From assembly GCF_041296265.1 (NCBI RefSeq), contig NC_091710.1, positions 50,783,622 through 50,847,621 on the forward strand: a DNA stretch of 64,000 bases, read 5' to 3'. This DNA is from Equus caballus. Lineage: Eukaryota; Chordata; Mammalia; Perissodactyla; Equidae. This document shows, one piece after another, positions 50,907-62,340 of this stretch. Below the pieces are notes generated by a model. That model saw only the letters and a list, made by a program, of their open reading frames with translations. It was not told where the DNA came from and searched no databases. Positions within the stretch are counted from its first letter, which is position 1; each line of letters starts with the position of its first letter. The translations under genes were made by a program, and so were the position numbers.

Positions 50907-50940
50907 GAAAAGAATGCCCTTCTGTTTAAAACAGTTATAA

Positions 50941-50963
50941 TAATATATATATATATATATATT
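50941..50963. repeat. (TA)n microsatellite
   Basis: About 11 TA dinucleotides just after the ERE poly-A tail, inside L1. Confidence 0.85.
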
Positions 50964-52329
50964 GATATTCCCAGTGAAGCCACTAATTATAATGCAAAAA
51001 GTGATAGCTATGAAGGGAATACATAAATCATGATGGAATTCTTGTCACAAATATTCAAATAATCTGAAGTAGACGAGAAAGAGCGAACAGAGGATTAAAA
51101 TCAGAAAGAACAAACACACCAAAAAAAATTAGATAGATTAAAATCTAACCAAATCATCAATTATGTAAAAATGTTAATGGACCTAACATCTCATTAAAAA
51201 CCAGAGATAATGAGATGGATCAAACAAGAAGACAAAACTATGTGTTGTCTATGAAGAAACCATTTCTCCAAGTGATTTTCTTCTTTTGCAATAATTATAA
51301 ACCCACAATAAGTTGCAGAAATGGTACAGAGAGGTGTTGTGTATCCATCACTCAGCCTACTGCAATGGTGACATCGTGCATAATTGTGACGTATCAAAGC
51401 CAGGAAAAAATTGGCTTGGTAAAATTAACTAGACCAAAAATTATAAGCAAAGCATTTTTAAGATAGACACAGAGGGAATGAAAGTAAATGGCTAGAAAAA
51501 CGTAAACTATGAAAATATCAAGAGTAAGAAAGCTGGAGTGGCAATATTAGTTTCAGATAAAGTAGAGTATTACCAGATAGAGAGTGGAATGTTGCATAAA
51601 GAAAATAGGGATCATTTGCTAAAAAAAACATAAAAATCACTAACATATTCACATATTAACTGACTGAATTAAAAGGAGAAATAGACAATTCCACAATCAT
51701 AGTAGAAGATTTTTATATCACTCTCTCAGCAATTGGTAGAACAATCTGACAAAAATTAATAAAGACATAGGATGATATAAACAACATTATCACCACATTG
51801 GCCAAATTGATATTTATGGAACACAGCACAAAATAGCTGCAAAATGCACAGCCTTTTTAACTACATATGATACCCTCACCAAAATAGATCACATGCTAGG
51901 CCATAAAACAATTATTCATGTACTTTAAAATATTTAAATTTTTCAAAGTATGTTTCTCACCACAAAGGGATCACATTAGAAATCAATAATAATAAGCTAT
52001 TTAGGAAATTTCCAAATATTTGGAAGTAAAGCAATGTGATTCTAGATTGTGTATGCATCAAAGAACAAATAATGGTAATTTGGAAACATTTCAAATTGAA
52101 GATAAAGAAAACCAATGTGTCAAATTTTGTGGGATACAACAAAAAAATCACTTAGAAATTTGTCTAAATATTTATTTTAGAAAAGTAAAAATGTCTAAAT
52201 CTATGACTTAAAATTCCACTTTAAGGATCTAGAAAATAAGTACACAGAAAGTGCACAGAAAGTGATAATTCCAAGTACATAGAAAGAATGAAAGAGGGGT
52301 TATCATTACAGATCCTACAGACATTAAAA

Positions 52330-52895
52330 TTGTCAGGGAAGATTACTGTGTACTGGTTATCAATCCAAAGAGAATAGAGTACTGTGAACTGGTTACCAAC
52401 CCTAGAGGAGGACTGCAAACACTCTTCCCATTGCATCTCTGTATCACCGTTACGAGAGGAACACAATGCAGTCCAGCACTGGTGGAATAAGGCTTTACTT
52501 ATATAGAGAAGAGATAGGGTAAGGTCAGCTACAATAGTGCATATGGTCCCATGGCCAGCAAGTCTCTCCTGGTGGCCAATGTAGGGCAATTTGCCTTCAT
52601 GCATCCTTCTTGTACCACAGGAGAAAGACCCTGTCCCCTCCTCTTGGAGGACAGATAACAGTGGGGTTGGCCAGGAGCCATGTGATGCACATGCTTCAAG
52701 CAAAGGCAAAAGAGCATTCTTTGGGCCTGAAAAAGGGAAAGATCTTCCCACACAAAGTGATAAGCCTGGTATAGGCTGTGTGAGCTCTTTATCTCTTGGT
52801 AAGGAAGTGTTCCAAGCCCAAAACCCAATCTTAATGTGGCTGAGTAGAAATCAAAAGGCTGCATACGTGAAACTGCCCTTCCCAAGAAAAAGAAT
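52330..52895. mobile_element. Possible LTR-type fossil, unassigned
   Basis: The GC balance, a 176-codon minus frame and repeated wording ('gaactggttaccaacccta') differ from the flanking L1 blocks and are reminiscent of an antisense solo LTR. I cannot name a family, and it may be another kind of inserted repeat. Confidence 0.25.
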
Positions 52896-53079
52896 ATAAG
52901 AAAATGTTAACAGCCAAATGCCTAAAGATTCAATTACTTGTAGAAAGTGGAAAAATTCCTTCAAAAGTTCAACTTACCAAAATTGACACAGAATTAGCAG
53001 GAAATTTAAATATCTCTATATCTCTTAAAGAAATCGAATTTTTTTAATTATAAGAAGGGCGATTTCTGCTTAAGATGTA

Positions 53080-53700
53080 GAAAGATGGAGAGAGCATCTT
53101 CCCACACCAACCAAACACCCACCAAAATGAAGAGTGAGCTGCAAATACTCAACGTTTCTTGAACTTGTCAGAAAGCTGAGATTACAAGGCAACCAGCTAT
53201 CCTCAAATCTGAGGCAAGACAGAAACTTCCAAGAAAGACAGGACATGAGCATTCGCTTACCTGGGACAGATCCCACCAGACACTGGTAAAAAGAATTCAG
53301 GTAGGTCTGTAAAGAATTACTAATATCAAGTGTAAACTTTAAAGAAAATACAGAACTCCTGAAGGCCACAGGCAAAAAGGGTATTCACACCAAATTCCAA
53401 GTACCTCTTCATGGACCTCACCAGGTACTCACAAAAAAGATAAGAGTATTGAGATGACCCACTTGAGAACCCATCACCTGTGGTGTAAGGCTGGGGTGAG
53501 GGGAACAGTAGCCACTGTGAGAAAAGCACAAAACCCTTCCAGAGTCTTTTTCCCATATGGAAAAAAAGTCTTAAAACTCTATGGGAAAGCCAATACTGTT
53601 TACCAGTGCAAACATACAGCCGTGTAATAAATCTATTGAAGTTAGGGGCAAGGAACATAAAAGAAAAACCTCTGCCCTTGGCAGAAGGAAATCATATACA
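53080..53700. other. Possible old L1 5' region
   Basis: 'agatggagagagcatcttcc' and the following purine-rich text resemble 5' regions of old L1 elements, but the match is weak. No gene was recognised. Confidence 0.3.
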
Positions 53701-53789
53701 AGGGACCTCAGGGGACTCAGAAAATGAAGAAGATCACTAAGAGTTGCAGAAAACTTCCCATCTCATAAAAAAAAAAAATATGCAAGCCA

Positions 53790-55720
53790 GAAGAAAATGA
53801 AGTAATATCTTTAGAATTCACCAGAGAAGTCATTTGGTCTTGGGGTTTATTATTTGGGTTTTTTTTTTTTATTACTAATTCATTCTCTTTACTTGTTATA
53901 GATCTACTCAACTTTCCTGTTTATTCTCAAATCAGTTCTGGTGTTTATGTCTTTCTAGGAAAATGTCTATTCCATCTAGGTTATCTAGCTGTCGCCATAC
54001 AATTGTTCCTAGTATTTTCTTAAAGTCCTTTTCATTTCTGTAAGATAAGTAGTAATGCTCCCTCTTTCATTCCTTATTTTAGTAATTTGAGTATTCTCTC
54101 TCTTTTTCTCTTCTTCAGTCCAGCTAGAGGTTTATCAATCTTGTTGATCATTTCAAAGAACAAACTTTTGGTTTTGCTATTTTCTCTATTGGTTTTCTTA
54201 GTGTCTATTTCATTTATTTCCATTCTAATCTTTACTATTTCCTTCCTTCTGCTTGCTTTGGGTTTACGTGGCTTTCGTTTTCAGCTTTTTAAGATGGAAA
54301 ATTAGTTTATTGATCTAAGATCTTTCTTCTTTTTAAATATAGACAGTTACAACTATAACTATTCCTCTAAGCCTTGGTTTAGCTTCATCTCATAAGCTTT
54401 GGTATTTTTTTAAAAATTTTCATTCACCTTGAAGTATTTTCTAATTTCTCCTTTGACTAATTATTTATTTAGAAGTGTGTTTTTTAATTTCCACATATTT
54501 ACAACTTTCCCAAAGTTCCTTCTGTTATTCCCTTGTGGTAGGAGAACATACTTTGTATGATTTCAACCCCTTTAAGTTTATTGAGGCTTGATTTTTGGAC
54601 TAACATATGGCCTATGCCAGAGAATATTTCATGTGAACTTGAGAAGAATTTGTATTTTGCTGTTGTTGGGTGGCGCGTGCCCTAGATGTCTGTGAAGTCT
54701 AATTGGTTGACAGTTGTTTTCAAATCTTATATTTCCTAGATTATCTGCTTTCTCAATGATTGTTGTTCTATCCATTACTGAAAGTGGGATATTGAAGTCT
54801 CCTACTCTTATTGTTGACTTAAATATTTCTCCCTTCAATTCTGTCAATTTTCACTTTGCATATTTTGGAGCTCTGTTGTTAGGTGCATATGTGTTTATAA
54901 TTATTATAACTTCTTTATGCATTGACTCTTTTATCATTATAAAAAAATATTCTCATCTTTAGTAGCAATTTTGTCTTAAAGTCTATCTTTTCTCCTGTTT
55001 GTATAACCACTACAGCTTTCTTTTGGTTACTGTTCATGATATATTTTTTACATTATTTTTCTTTCAAATTCTTTGTTTCCTTGAATCTAAATTGTGTCTT
55101 TTGTACACAGCATATATTATTTGGATCTTTTAAAAAAAAATCCCTTCTGCCATTTTTTTTTTTGAGGAAGATTAGCCCTGAGCTAACGTCTGCCACCATT
55201 CCTTCTCTTTTTGCTGAGGAAGACTGGCCCTGAACTAACATCCATGCCCATCTTCCTCTACTTTATATGTGGGACACCCGCCACAGCATGGCCTGACAAG
55301 CAGTGTGCAGGTCCTCACCTGGGATCTGAACCAGTGAACCCCAGGTTGCTGAAGCAAAACATGCAAACTTAACCACTGTGCCACTGGGTTGTCCCCCTCT
55401 TCTGCCAGTCTTTAATTGGAGTGTTTAATTCATTTGCATTTAATATCGTAATTGATGAGGTAAGATTTACATTTGCCATTTTGCTTTTGTTTTCTAAATG
55501 TTAAATCTTTTTGTTCCACTGCTCTTCCATTCCTACCCTCTTTTGTACTAAATAGTTATTTTCTGGTATACATCTTAATTCTCTTTTGTTTAATTCTCAT
55601 TTATTTTGTATATATTTTTGAGATATTTTATAAATAATTTGGTGATTTATAATTGATTTAAAACAATCTATTTTGGATTAATGCTAACATAATTTCAAGG
55701 GAGATAAAAACTTTGCCCCC
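53790..55720 (-). mobile_element. Old L1 LINE (L1M), antisense, split by an ERE
   Basis: Complement of L1 sequence: 'attactaattcattctcttt', 'gagtattctctctctttttc', 'ctagaggtttatcaatcttg' and 'ttcatttatttccattctaa'. It continues beyond an ERE2 insertion with 'gtttaattcatttgcattta'. No open frame is left. Confidence 0.7.
55150..55398 (-). mobile_element. ERE2-type SINE, antisense, inside L1
   Basis: Poly-T, 'gaggaagattagccctgagc', 'tatatgtgggacacccgcc' and 'gccactgggttgtcccc' mark a full-length antisense copy inserted in the L1. Confidence 0.9.
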
Positions 55721-55769
55721 CATACCTTTGTTTCCTCCCCCTTCATTTGTGATATTAAAAAGAAGTTAG

Positions 55770-56180
55770 ATGGTTTTGATGTACGATAGGGTCTCTTGCT
55801 GTTCTTGAAGGAGAGAGCTATCATTTTGTAGAAAGAGCCAAAGGACAGGCAATGCTAGGCAGCCTCTCCCTGCTCAGGACAGCCCCAGGCTGACAGCTTG
55901 CAGGAAACCAGCCATCTTAGGCCTACTCTTGCAAGTGACTGAATTCTTCCAAGAGCCACATGGGTTTGGAAGATCTCTTGCCTCAGATGATATCAAAGTC
56001 CCAGCCAATACTATGATTTCAGTTTTGTGAAACCCTGAGCAGACAGTCTAGCTAAACCAAGCCCAGGCTTCTGACCTATGGAAGTGTGAGATAATGTTTG
56101 CTGTTTCAACCTGACAAATTTTTGGTATTTCTTATACAGTGAAATAAATAAATACAGCAGTATCCTAAGGAAAATCTTTT
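55770..56180 (+). mobile_element. ERVL-MaLR LTR (MLT1-like fossil)
   Basis: Conserved MaLR LTR wording is visible: 'gtgaaaccctgagcagacag', 'ctagctaaaccaagcccagg' and 'gtgagataatgtttgctgtt'. A diverged solo fossil. Confidence 0.6.
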
Positions 56181-56189
56181 TTGGTAAGG

Positions 56190-58080
56190 ACATTTTTGTG
56201 TTCTTTCAACACTCCTGTGGGCTGCTGCGTTGCACAGTTTCCTGAATGGTTAATATTCTTTCTAGTTGATGTATAATGAATTTACCTCAACTCCTCTCCT
56301 CCCAGAGCTATATCCTAAAATGACCTACTGCTGGATCCCTTTGCCCTAACAGGCCACATTATTGGGTATTTTTCCCTTCAAGATGATTTTAGCCCTGTGA
56401 CCTTTGTAGCATTCATTTGGTCAATGGGATTCACACCCCTTTCCCTGCCTAATACATAAGTGCAGTTACTCCACTACTACTCTTTTCTTGTCCTGCCATC
56501 ATGGGCAACTCCAGCCAGAGCTCTTTAGTGGCAGATAATTTCAGGTGTTGTCAGGCATGAGTACCATGTGGTAGCAGGTTGAGTTCTCCAAGTAGCCTTC
56601 TTGAAGTCAATCGCATAAGAATTGGCGTGAAAGAGATGTGTTCCTCCTGCATCTCCCCTGATAGGCAGAGTAAAGTCACAATCGAAACACACCAACTCAT
56701 TTTCCAAAGAAATCCTGTCCCTTGCCTTCTTAAGCTGTCTCTTACACCCTCAAGTAGGTAGAAGCTGAGTGCTTCAAATCATATTTTCTGGTCAACTTCT
56801 TTGTTATTCCTGCATCTGTGGTCCAGAATCTCAATTGGCAATGCAGGAGTTCATGGTACTTAGTGTTTTGTTCTATGCCTTTTGGGAATTCAGTCCAAAC
56901 TGATCAGTCTTGCCCTATAGACATTGTCATTCCCTTTATGAGGGAATTTTGAAGTGGAACTCAGAACCAAGAAAGGATACTAGGTGGTTAGCATAATAAG
57001 ACCTACAATAGCTACAATTTCAGAATTAATACAGTTAACATCGTGCTAAGCAGTATTATTTGGACTAACTAGAGTGGAGATACTTCAAGAGAAATGCAGC
57101 TGCACCAGTGTCTCTTCTTCCTCGCCATTTCTCTCTGACCACCCACCACTTCAGAAGGCCTTCTCCTTGGGAAGATCTCACGAAAACTGATGTCAGACAT
57201 CTCCAAAGTTGCTATGGAACTAGCAGAAACTTATCTGAGGAAGTCAGGGGCATCCACTTGACACCTAAAAGGGCTGAATTTTCCAGTAACAAGAAATTAG
57301 TATCTATTGATGCTTTATTATTCAATGGGAAGGACGTGGTGTCTCAAGGAAGAAGGGGAAATTGGATGGAAAATTTATAGAAAGGAGCCAAGTGCAGAAG
57401 AGAGCAAGAGAAAGAGAGAAGGGGGTAATTTGTGAATAGATGAGCATCTATGGGATGTGCCCTCTGTAACCATAAGCTATTTGACTCTTGATGATATTCA
57501 AGGTAATTAGTAGGGTAAAATCAGGGCACAACCTCTGCCTAATATCTCTGTTGGACTCTGAGACATACACATGGATTCTTCTATAAAAAGAGACATAAAT
57601 TAGGTCCCAACACATTTTCAATTTTTGGAATCAAGCAATAAGGTATTTGGAATGAGTAAGGAATATCCTGGTTTCATGATCCTCTGTAAACTGCAGTCAC
57701 ACTCCCGCTGTGGAGATCTGATCAGGAGGAGTATTCATGAGCAGGTGACTACTCAACTGTAGATTCTTAAGACTGGTATCCTACTTCCAACTTCCCTGAG
57801 CGAATTCCTGTGAAAATGAAGTAAACACTCTAGAGTTCAGAAAGATTATGTCTCACATCTCTTTTGGAGAACAATTGGTCAAATATAAATAGATCTGACA
57901 GTAAAACCAACCTGAGGGTCAAATCAGACAGGCTCCAAGCATGAAAAGGAGCACAACAGGGAGTTCAACAGGGGAAATTTAACATGGACAGCGGGTAAGA
58001 AAGTGTTGGAAAAGCTGAACATGCAAAATGGGAGCAATGAGGCAACCCTTATGTTGGCCACAGCTGCAATCTCCCACTGG
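56190..58080. other. Intergenic between DEFB107 and DEFB105
   Basis: A further MLT1-like LTR fragment is possible at about 56,330-56,620. The rest is unique-looking with short frames only. No exon recognised. Confidence 0.4.
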
Positions 58081-58430
58081 CCTATAGTTGGTGGAAAAAC
58101 AGGAGACTATGTGTGAGCCCAGAAGTAAGGACTGGTTGGCAGGAGCTGTGCCTGCAGTGGGACTGCCAAGTGATAAGTGAGGACACAGAAGCAGAGGCTT
58201 TACTATGGGAGATGGAGCCATTGCTGGAGCAGAGACAGCCAGGGAGAAGACTCCTGAGGACTTCCTTCCTCCATCTACCACTCCGTTACCAGGCACTTGC
58301 ATTGACTAAAACTAGCCAGAAGCCAGGAAGCTTGGAGAATGTAGTTTGCAGAGAATAGTGCCAATTATCTAGAGCAGAGCAGGAAATGGAGCTGAACACA
58401 AAGAGACAGATGATACAATGGTACACTCAA
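58080..58430 (+). repeat. Old dispersed repeat, copy 2
   Basis: 'aaactagccagaagccagga', 'atgtagtttgcagagaatag' and 'agagcagagcaggaaatgga' match copy 1 near 42,410-42,500. Unassigned family; the 5' extent is uncertain. Confidence 0.45.
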
Positions 58431-58894
58431 ATGTTAAGCAAAATAGAGTTCAGTCTCACATGTTAAAACCGAATGATCAAATTTGAGTCACTGCTCATAG
58501 GTCTAATAATTTTGACCTTTATTGTGTGAAGCTAACATTTTATTTCAGAAGGCAAAGTCATACAGTCAACTATTCTTATACATTCCATACTCAACTTTTT
58601 AAATTAATCTCTAACATTTTCACTCACTGGTAAAAGGAAAAAGGCAAAGTTGGTGCCATGGACATTAACTGAGTGGATGAGAGTGGTTTTAAAATGTACC
58701 ATAAGTACTAGAATAAATGAATGAAAATCTATTGATATATCAAGAAATCATGTGGATAAAAAATAATTTCCTATACTCTATAGAATTATAATTCCATTAA
58801 CATAGATATGGGTGTCATTTCCAATTATCCATTTTGGGAGATTTAGAACACACATACAGATACACAAAACATGACCTCGGTGTGTGCATCCTTT

Positions 58895-59065
58895 TCTGGT
58901 CCCAGCTATGACCTTCAGGAAATGACAGCCTCCCTGAGTCTCAATTTCTTCAAATATAAATGAGGATGATAAAATCTACCTTATAAGGTGATCTTGAGTC
59001 ATATGACAAAAGTATGAGAAAAGATTTATAAATTATAGGATACTCTACAAATATGCAGAAATAGT
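58895..59065 (+). mobile_element. MIR SINE (ancient)
   Basis: 'gtctcaatttcttcaaatat', 'aatgaggatgataaaatcta' and the following text follow the MIR consensus in sense. Confidence 0.6.
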
Positions 59066-59307
59066 ATCTGATTAAGCAAGTAGGTATCAGGAATCCACTC
59101 ATGATTTTGAGCTCTTAGGTACCCACTCATGTCTAGATTTTTTTAAAGATTGTCTTAAGAAATTAGCAAAAAAACAAAACAAAGGGAGAGAGAAATGTGA
59201 ATGACCCTGACACTCACACATGACTTGGGTCAGCCACATAACTTCTTTTGACCTTCCCTGAGTATCCAGTCCTGCTTCTGAGGCCAGAGGAGCGCTGGTC
59301 TGGTTTA

Positions 59308-61383
59308 TCAGATTCTCTGTCGGCAGCAGAAAAAGTTCAGCTTGCAATTTCCCACAGCTTTTTCATCCTCGGCGCACATCCTCCTGCATTTGCCCCGTCG
59401 GAGCCTGCAGGGCTCACAAGCAGCAAACTCACCTACACGGAGAAAGAGCTGCTGATAGGCCTTTCCCAGGACTCTGTGGAAATGGGGAGAAGCTCAAAGG
59501 CCACAAAAAGGGAGGGTTTGGATCTATGATTACAAAGAGTGTTTTCAAGAACCAGCCAGAGTTTTCAAGAGCTTCACTTTTTTCAGAATGGAGTTGGGGA
59601 GAGTTAATTTCTGAGCAAGAATTAAGCACAATCCCTGTTCTCTCTGGTTTATAACCTGGCACGTGTCAAAAGGAAGCCCAGTCAGAAAACGTGTCATATA
59701 TTTTGTTGAACTATCACAATACATGCCTGATACAACTATAGAGGTTGCAAGATGGAAATGGGAGGGATAGCCTGTGGCTTTGAAAGATCCTTGAAGGAGG
59801 AGTTAGAAGACTTAGGTTTAATTCTTGTTTGGGCCTGGCATTGGTCAAGGGTCCTCACTAAACTGCTCAATCTCAGCTGTCCCAGTTGTCCAAAGGACAT
59901 TCTAGAAATACTTGTCTATATTTTAAATTCTTTTAGTGGTCAAATGGAATAATTTATGTTAGAATACTTTGCAAAACACTATATACTCAATTATCAATTT
60001 TTGTTGTTACTTTAAGCAGAAGCATTTTCACACAACCAGAAATCATTTTCCAGGGTAACTTTCATGGATCAGGCAGGTAGTGTCTTTTCCATGCAAAAAA
60101 AGTTTTGTTTGTAGCCTACCGCTTATTATTTATCTCCCCTGGGCAAAATTATTTACCATCTCTTCTATGCTTCTGTTTCAACTCTGTAAAATGGTGGCTG
60201 TAATAGTGCCTACCTCACAGAGATTTTTCAAAGATTAAATGACATAATCCACATAAAGTTGGTAATAGACTGCCTGGTCCATAGTAAGCACTCAATCATG
60301 AGTAGCACCCTTAAGCTTTCTCACTCTGAAATTCTGTCTAAACACTTGTAAATTTTGTTTGCAATTACCCAGGAACATTTCTTTCAGTTCTGTTTATAAT
60401 ATGATTTCTTCCTGTATAAGATGAGTCCACAAAAATAGATCAGTGGGCCATTCATTATGAACAGCGTTTCTGTACTACGGTGACGAATTTTCATCGAACC
60501 ATCCTCACTCCTTTATTTGATATTTCTTAGACCAACAGCATACATTAGCAACATACTTTACTGGATTTAGGAGCAGAGCCCATAAGAGCTGGATAAGCAT
60601 GGCTCAGAGCAGTGCTAATTGGCTGCTACAAGCTTGATCCTGTGACCTTGGTTTAGTTTGCACCATGAGCTAATGAGAATAGCCACCAGGTGCAAATCTC
60701 TATGGCCAAAATTACAATCCAGTAACAAAGAGCTTTCTCCGAAAAATGGAAGATCCAGATATGATGCTGGGAACAAAAAGAAGAGAAGAAGGTAGAGCTG
60801 GTGGACTGGTTTTCATTCAATTCTATTTTCACTGTTATCTCTATTGCCTCTTTGTCTTCAGAAGTCAGACATAGCTGATGGGTCAGAGTTCCTAAAAGTA
60901 AAAATTATACACAAAGGATTTAACTCACCTCCTGGAAATGGCTGGGAATACTCAAGTCCTGCCTGGCACCCTAAATTCAAAACAAAGCACATTTTGGGTA
61001 TTAAAATCAGTGCAGGAAATAACATTGTGTAAAATAGTTTTCCCAAATTGACCCATCTGCTGTCAGGGAACAGCAGACCACAGAGTTTGCTTCTTTATTC
61101 TACTTCTGAAGGCTAGCACTCCTGTTAACCAGTAAGAAGAAGGTATAAAAAGAGGGAATAGCACTCTGCTCTTAGAAAATGCCACTGCAGGGTCAAGAAA
61201 CTCCTACGAGAAGTGCAATGGGGAGCTGACTGTCACTCTCAATTTTTAAGGCCGTACATAGAATCATCAAGTTTTATGACACGCCCATCAAAATCCCATC
61301 CGTTTTCATTTACCTGATGGAAATTGAGCCAAAACAAAGAAAAAGGCAAAGAAAAAATAAAACATCTTCCTGTTTGGGGCCAT
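59308..61383 (-). CDS. DEFB105: Beta-defensin 105, three exons
   Basis: Secreted cationic antimicrobial-type peptide; human DEFB105 is expressed in the male tract. Exon 1 (61,314-61,383) encodes MAPNRKMFYFFFAFFFVLAQ and FPS, a hydrophobic signal, ending in phase 1 at gtaaat. Exon 2 (60,929-60,970) is a 42-bp microexon encoding CQAGLEYSQPFPG between tttag and gtgagt. Exon 3 (59,308-59,432) starts after ccgtgtag and reads EFAACEPCRLRRGKC, RRMCAEDEKAVGNC and KLNFFCCRQRI-stop. All phases join to give 78 residues, the human length, and the three-exon layout with the tiny middle exon is the DEFB105 signature. Core spacing is C-x6-C-x3-C-x9-C-x5-CC, plus two extra upstream cysteines (eight in all), as in human. 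Introns are 343 and 1,496 bp. A clean TATA box lies about 65 nt upstream. It looks functional. Confidence 0.95.
59800..59995 (+). mobile_element. MIR-like SINE in DEFB105 intron 2
   Basis: 'gaagacttaggtttaattct' and 'ctaaactgctcaatctcagc' follow the MIR layout, with strong divergence. Confidence 0.5.
60150..60300 (+). mobile_element. MIR SINE in DEFB105 intron 2
   Basis: 'aactctgtaaaatggtggct', 'gtgcctacctcacagagatt' and 'catagtaagcactcaat' fit the MIR core and 3' end well. Confidence 0.75.
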
Positions 61384-61442
61384 CTCTGAGGAAAGACTCT
61401 TCAGAACAGAGGTTTGGGATTTCTCTGAGAGGTCAAGAGGCC

Positions 61443-61450
61443 TATTTATA
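61443..61450 (-). promoter_or_regulatory. DEFB105 TATA box
   Basis: TATAAATA on the minus strand about 60-65 nt upstream of the DEFB105 ATG, which predicts a short 5'-UTR of about 30-35 nt. The spacing is typical of defensin genes. Confidence 0.7.
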
Positions 61451-61629
61451 TTTGAAAGTGATGGGCTATGCTCTTGGTCAGTGAAGTGAATCAATAAAGA
61501 AAGCACATTTATATGCTCCATTTCCCAGGATCAAGGACTCATATGATGGATAGTAACCCTGGGCCTCCATAAAGCCTTATATTTTGGGCATTCTGACTGG
61601 AGTAGGGGAAAGAACACCAGACCAGGAGT

Positions 61630-61890
61630 TGGAAGACCAGGAACCACATACAGCTCTGCCCTACTGATCCAGGCACTGTGAGCATGTCACTTCTCTCACC
61701 TCTCCCAACTTCAGTTCCATCATCTATCAGATCAGGACCAACTACAGTTATTGAGAAAGAACACAGTTATTCTGTCAGCCTCTCAAAGTTGTTGTAAGGA
61801 TCTGGCATAACTATGAAGCAAAAGTGCTTTGAACATATGGAATGCTTAGAAGGAGAGCTGGTACCTGAATAAGCTCAATAAATGTGGACT
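61630..61890 (+). mobile_element. MIR SINE upstream of DEFB105
   Basis: 'gagcatgtcacttctctcac', 'caaagttgttgtaaggatct' and 'gctcaataaatgtgg' follow the MIR consensus. Confidence 0.6.
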
Positions 61891-62159
61891 GTTACTATAT
61901 TGGCTTTCATTTGTGCTGTCTATAAATATCACAAGGAAAACAGGAGGAGAGCAACCATTTTGCCAAGTTAGCTCTGGATCCCTGAGCCTGTAACAATGTC
62001 ACCAAGCAGATCAGTCATAATTACTACGTCCTTTTAATTCATTAAGAATATGGATATTAGAAATGACCTTCATATCATTGTACCCCCAAATAAGTCCCAT
62101 CTTGTTGCCTATGCTTGTACAATGCTCTCTTCTTCATTTTTAGAAAGAAAAATAGGATA

Positions 62160-62340
62160 ATTTGAAAATGTCGACTCTAAGGTCAGACAGGTGGATTTAG
62201 CAAGTGTATGAACTTGAACGGGTTGCTTAATTTTTTGAACCTCCCTTTCCTCATCCTTAAAATGAAGATGTAATAATGGGACATAGTCCATAGGATACTT
62301 GAGAGGATTAACTGAAATACTGTACATAAAGTGTATATCA
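62160..62340 (+). mobile_element. MIR SINE
   Basis: 'gaacttgaacgggttgctta', 'cctccctttcctcatcctta' and 'gagaggattaactgaaatac' match MIR in sense. Confidence 0.65.

Larger units (their letters stand above)
48780..52200 (+). mobile_element. Old L1 LINE (L1M), sense, interrupted by SINEs
   Basis: Degenerate L1 text in sense runs from 'cgagctcctaacagatgaac' and 'ggaaagaaagcatccagagaa'-like ORF1-region wording to 'accctcaccaaaatagatca' and 'tgctaggccataaaacaa' of the ORF2 region. Two ERE insertions (48,942-49,190 and 50,640-50,906) and a (TA)n patch break it. Many stops; no open ORF1 or ORF2 survives. Confidence 0.65.

Noticed and set aside
52221-52751. 176-codon minus frame as a host gene
   Set aside because: It lies between L1 blocks in sequence that looks like an inserted repeat, with no host protein motif.
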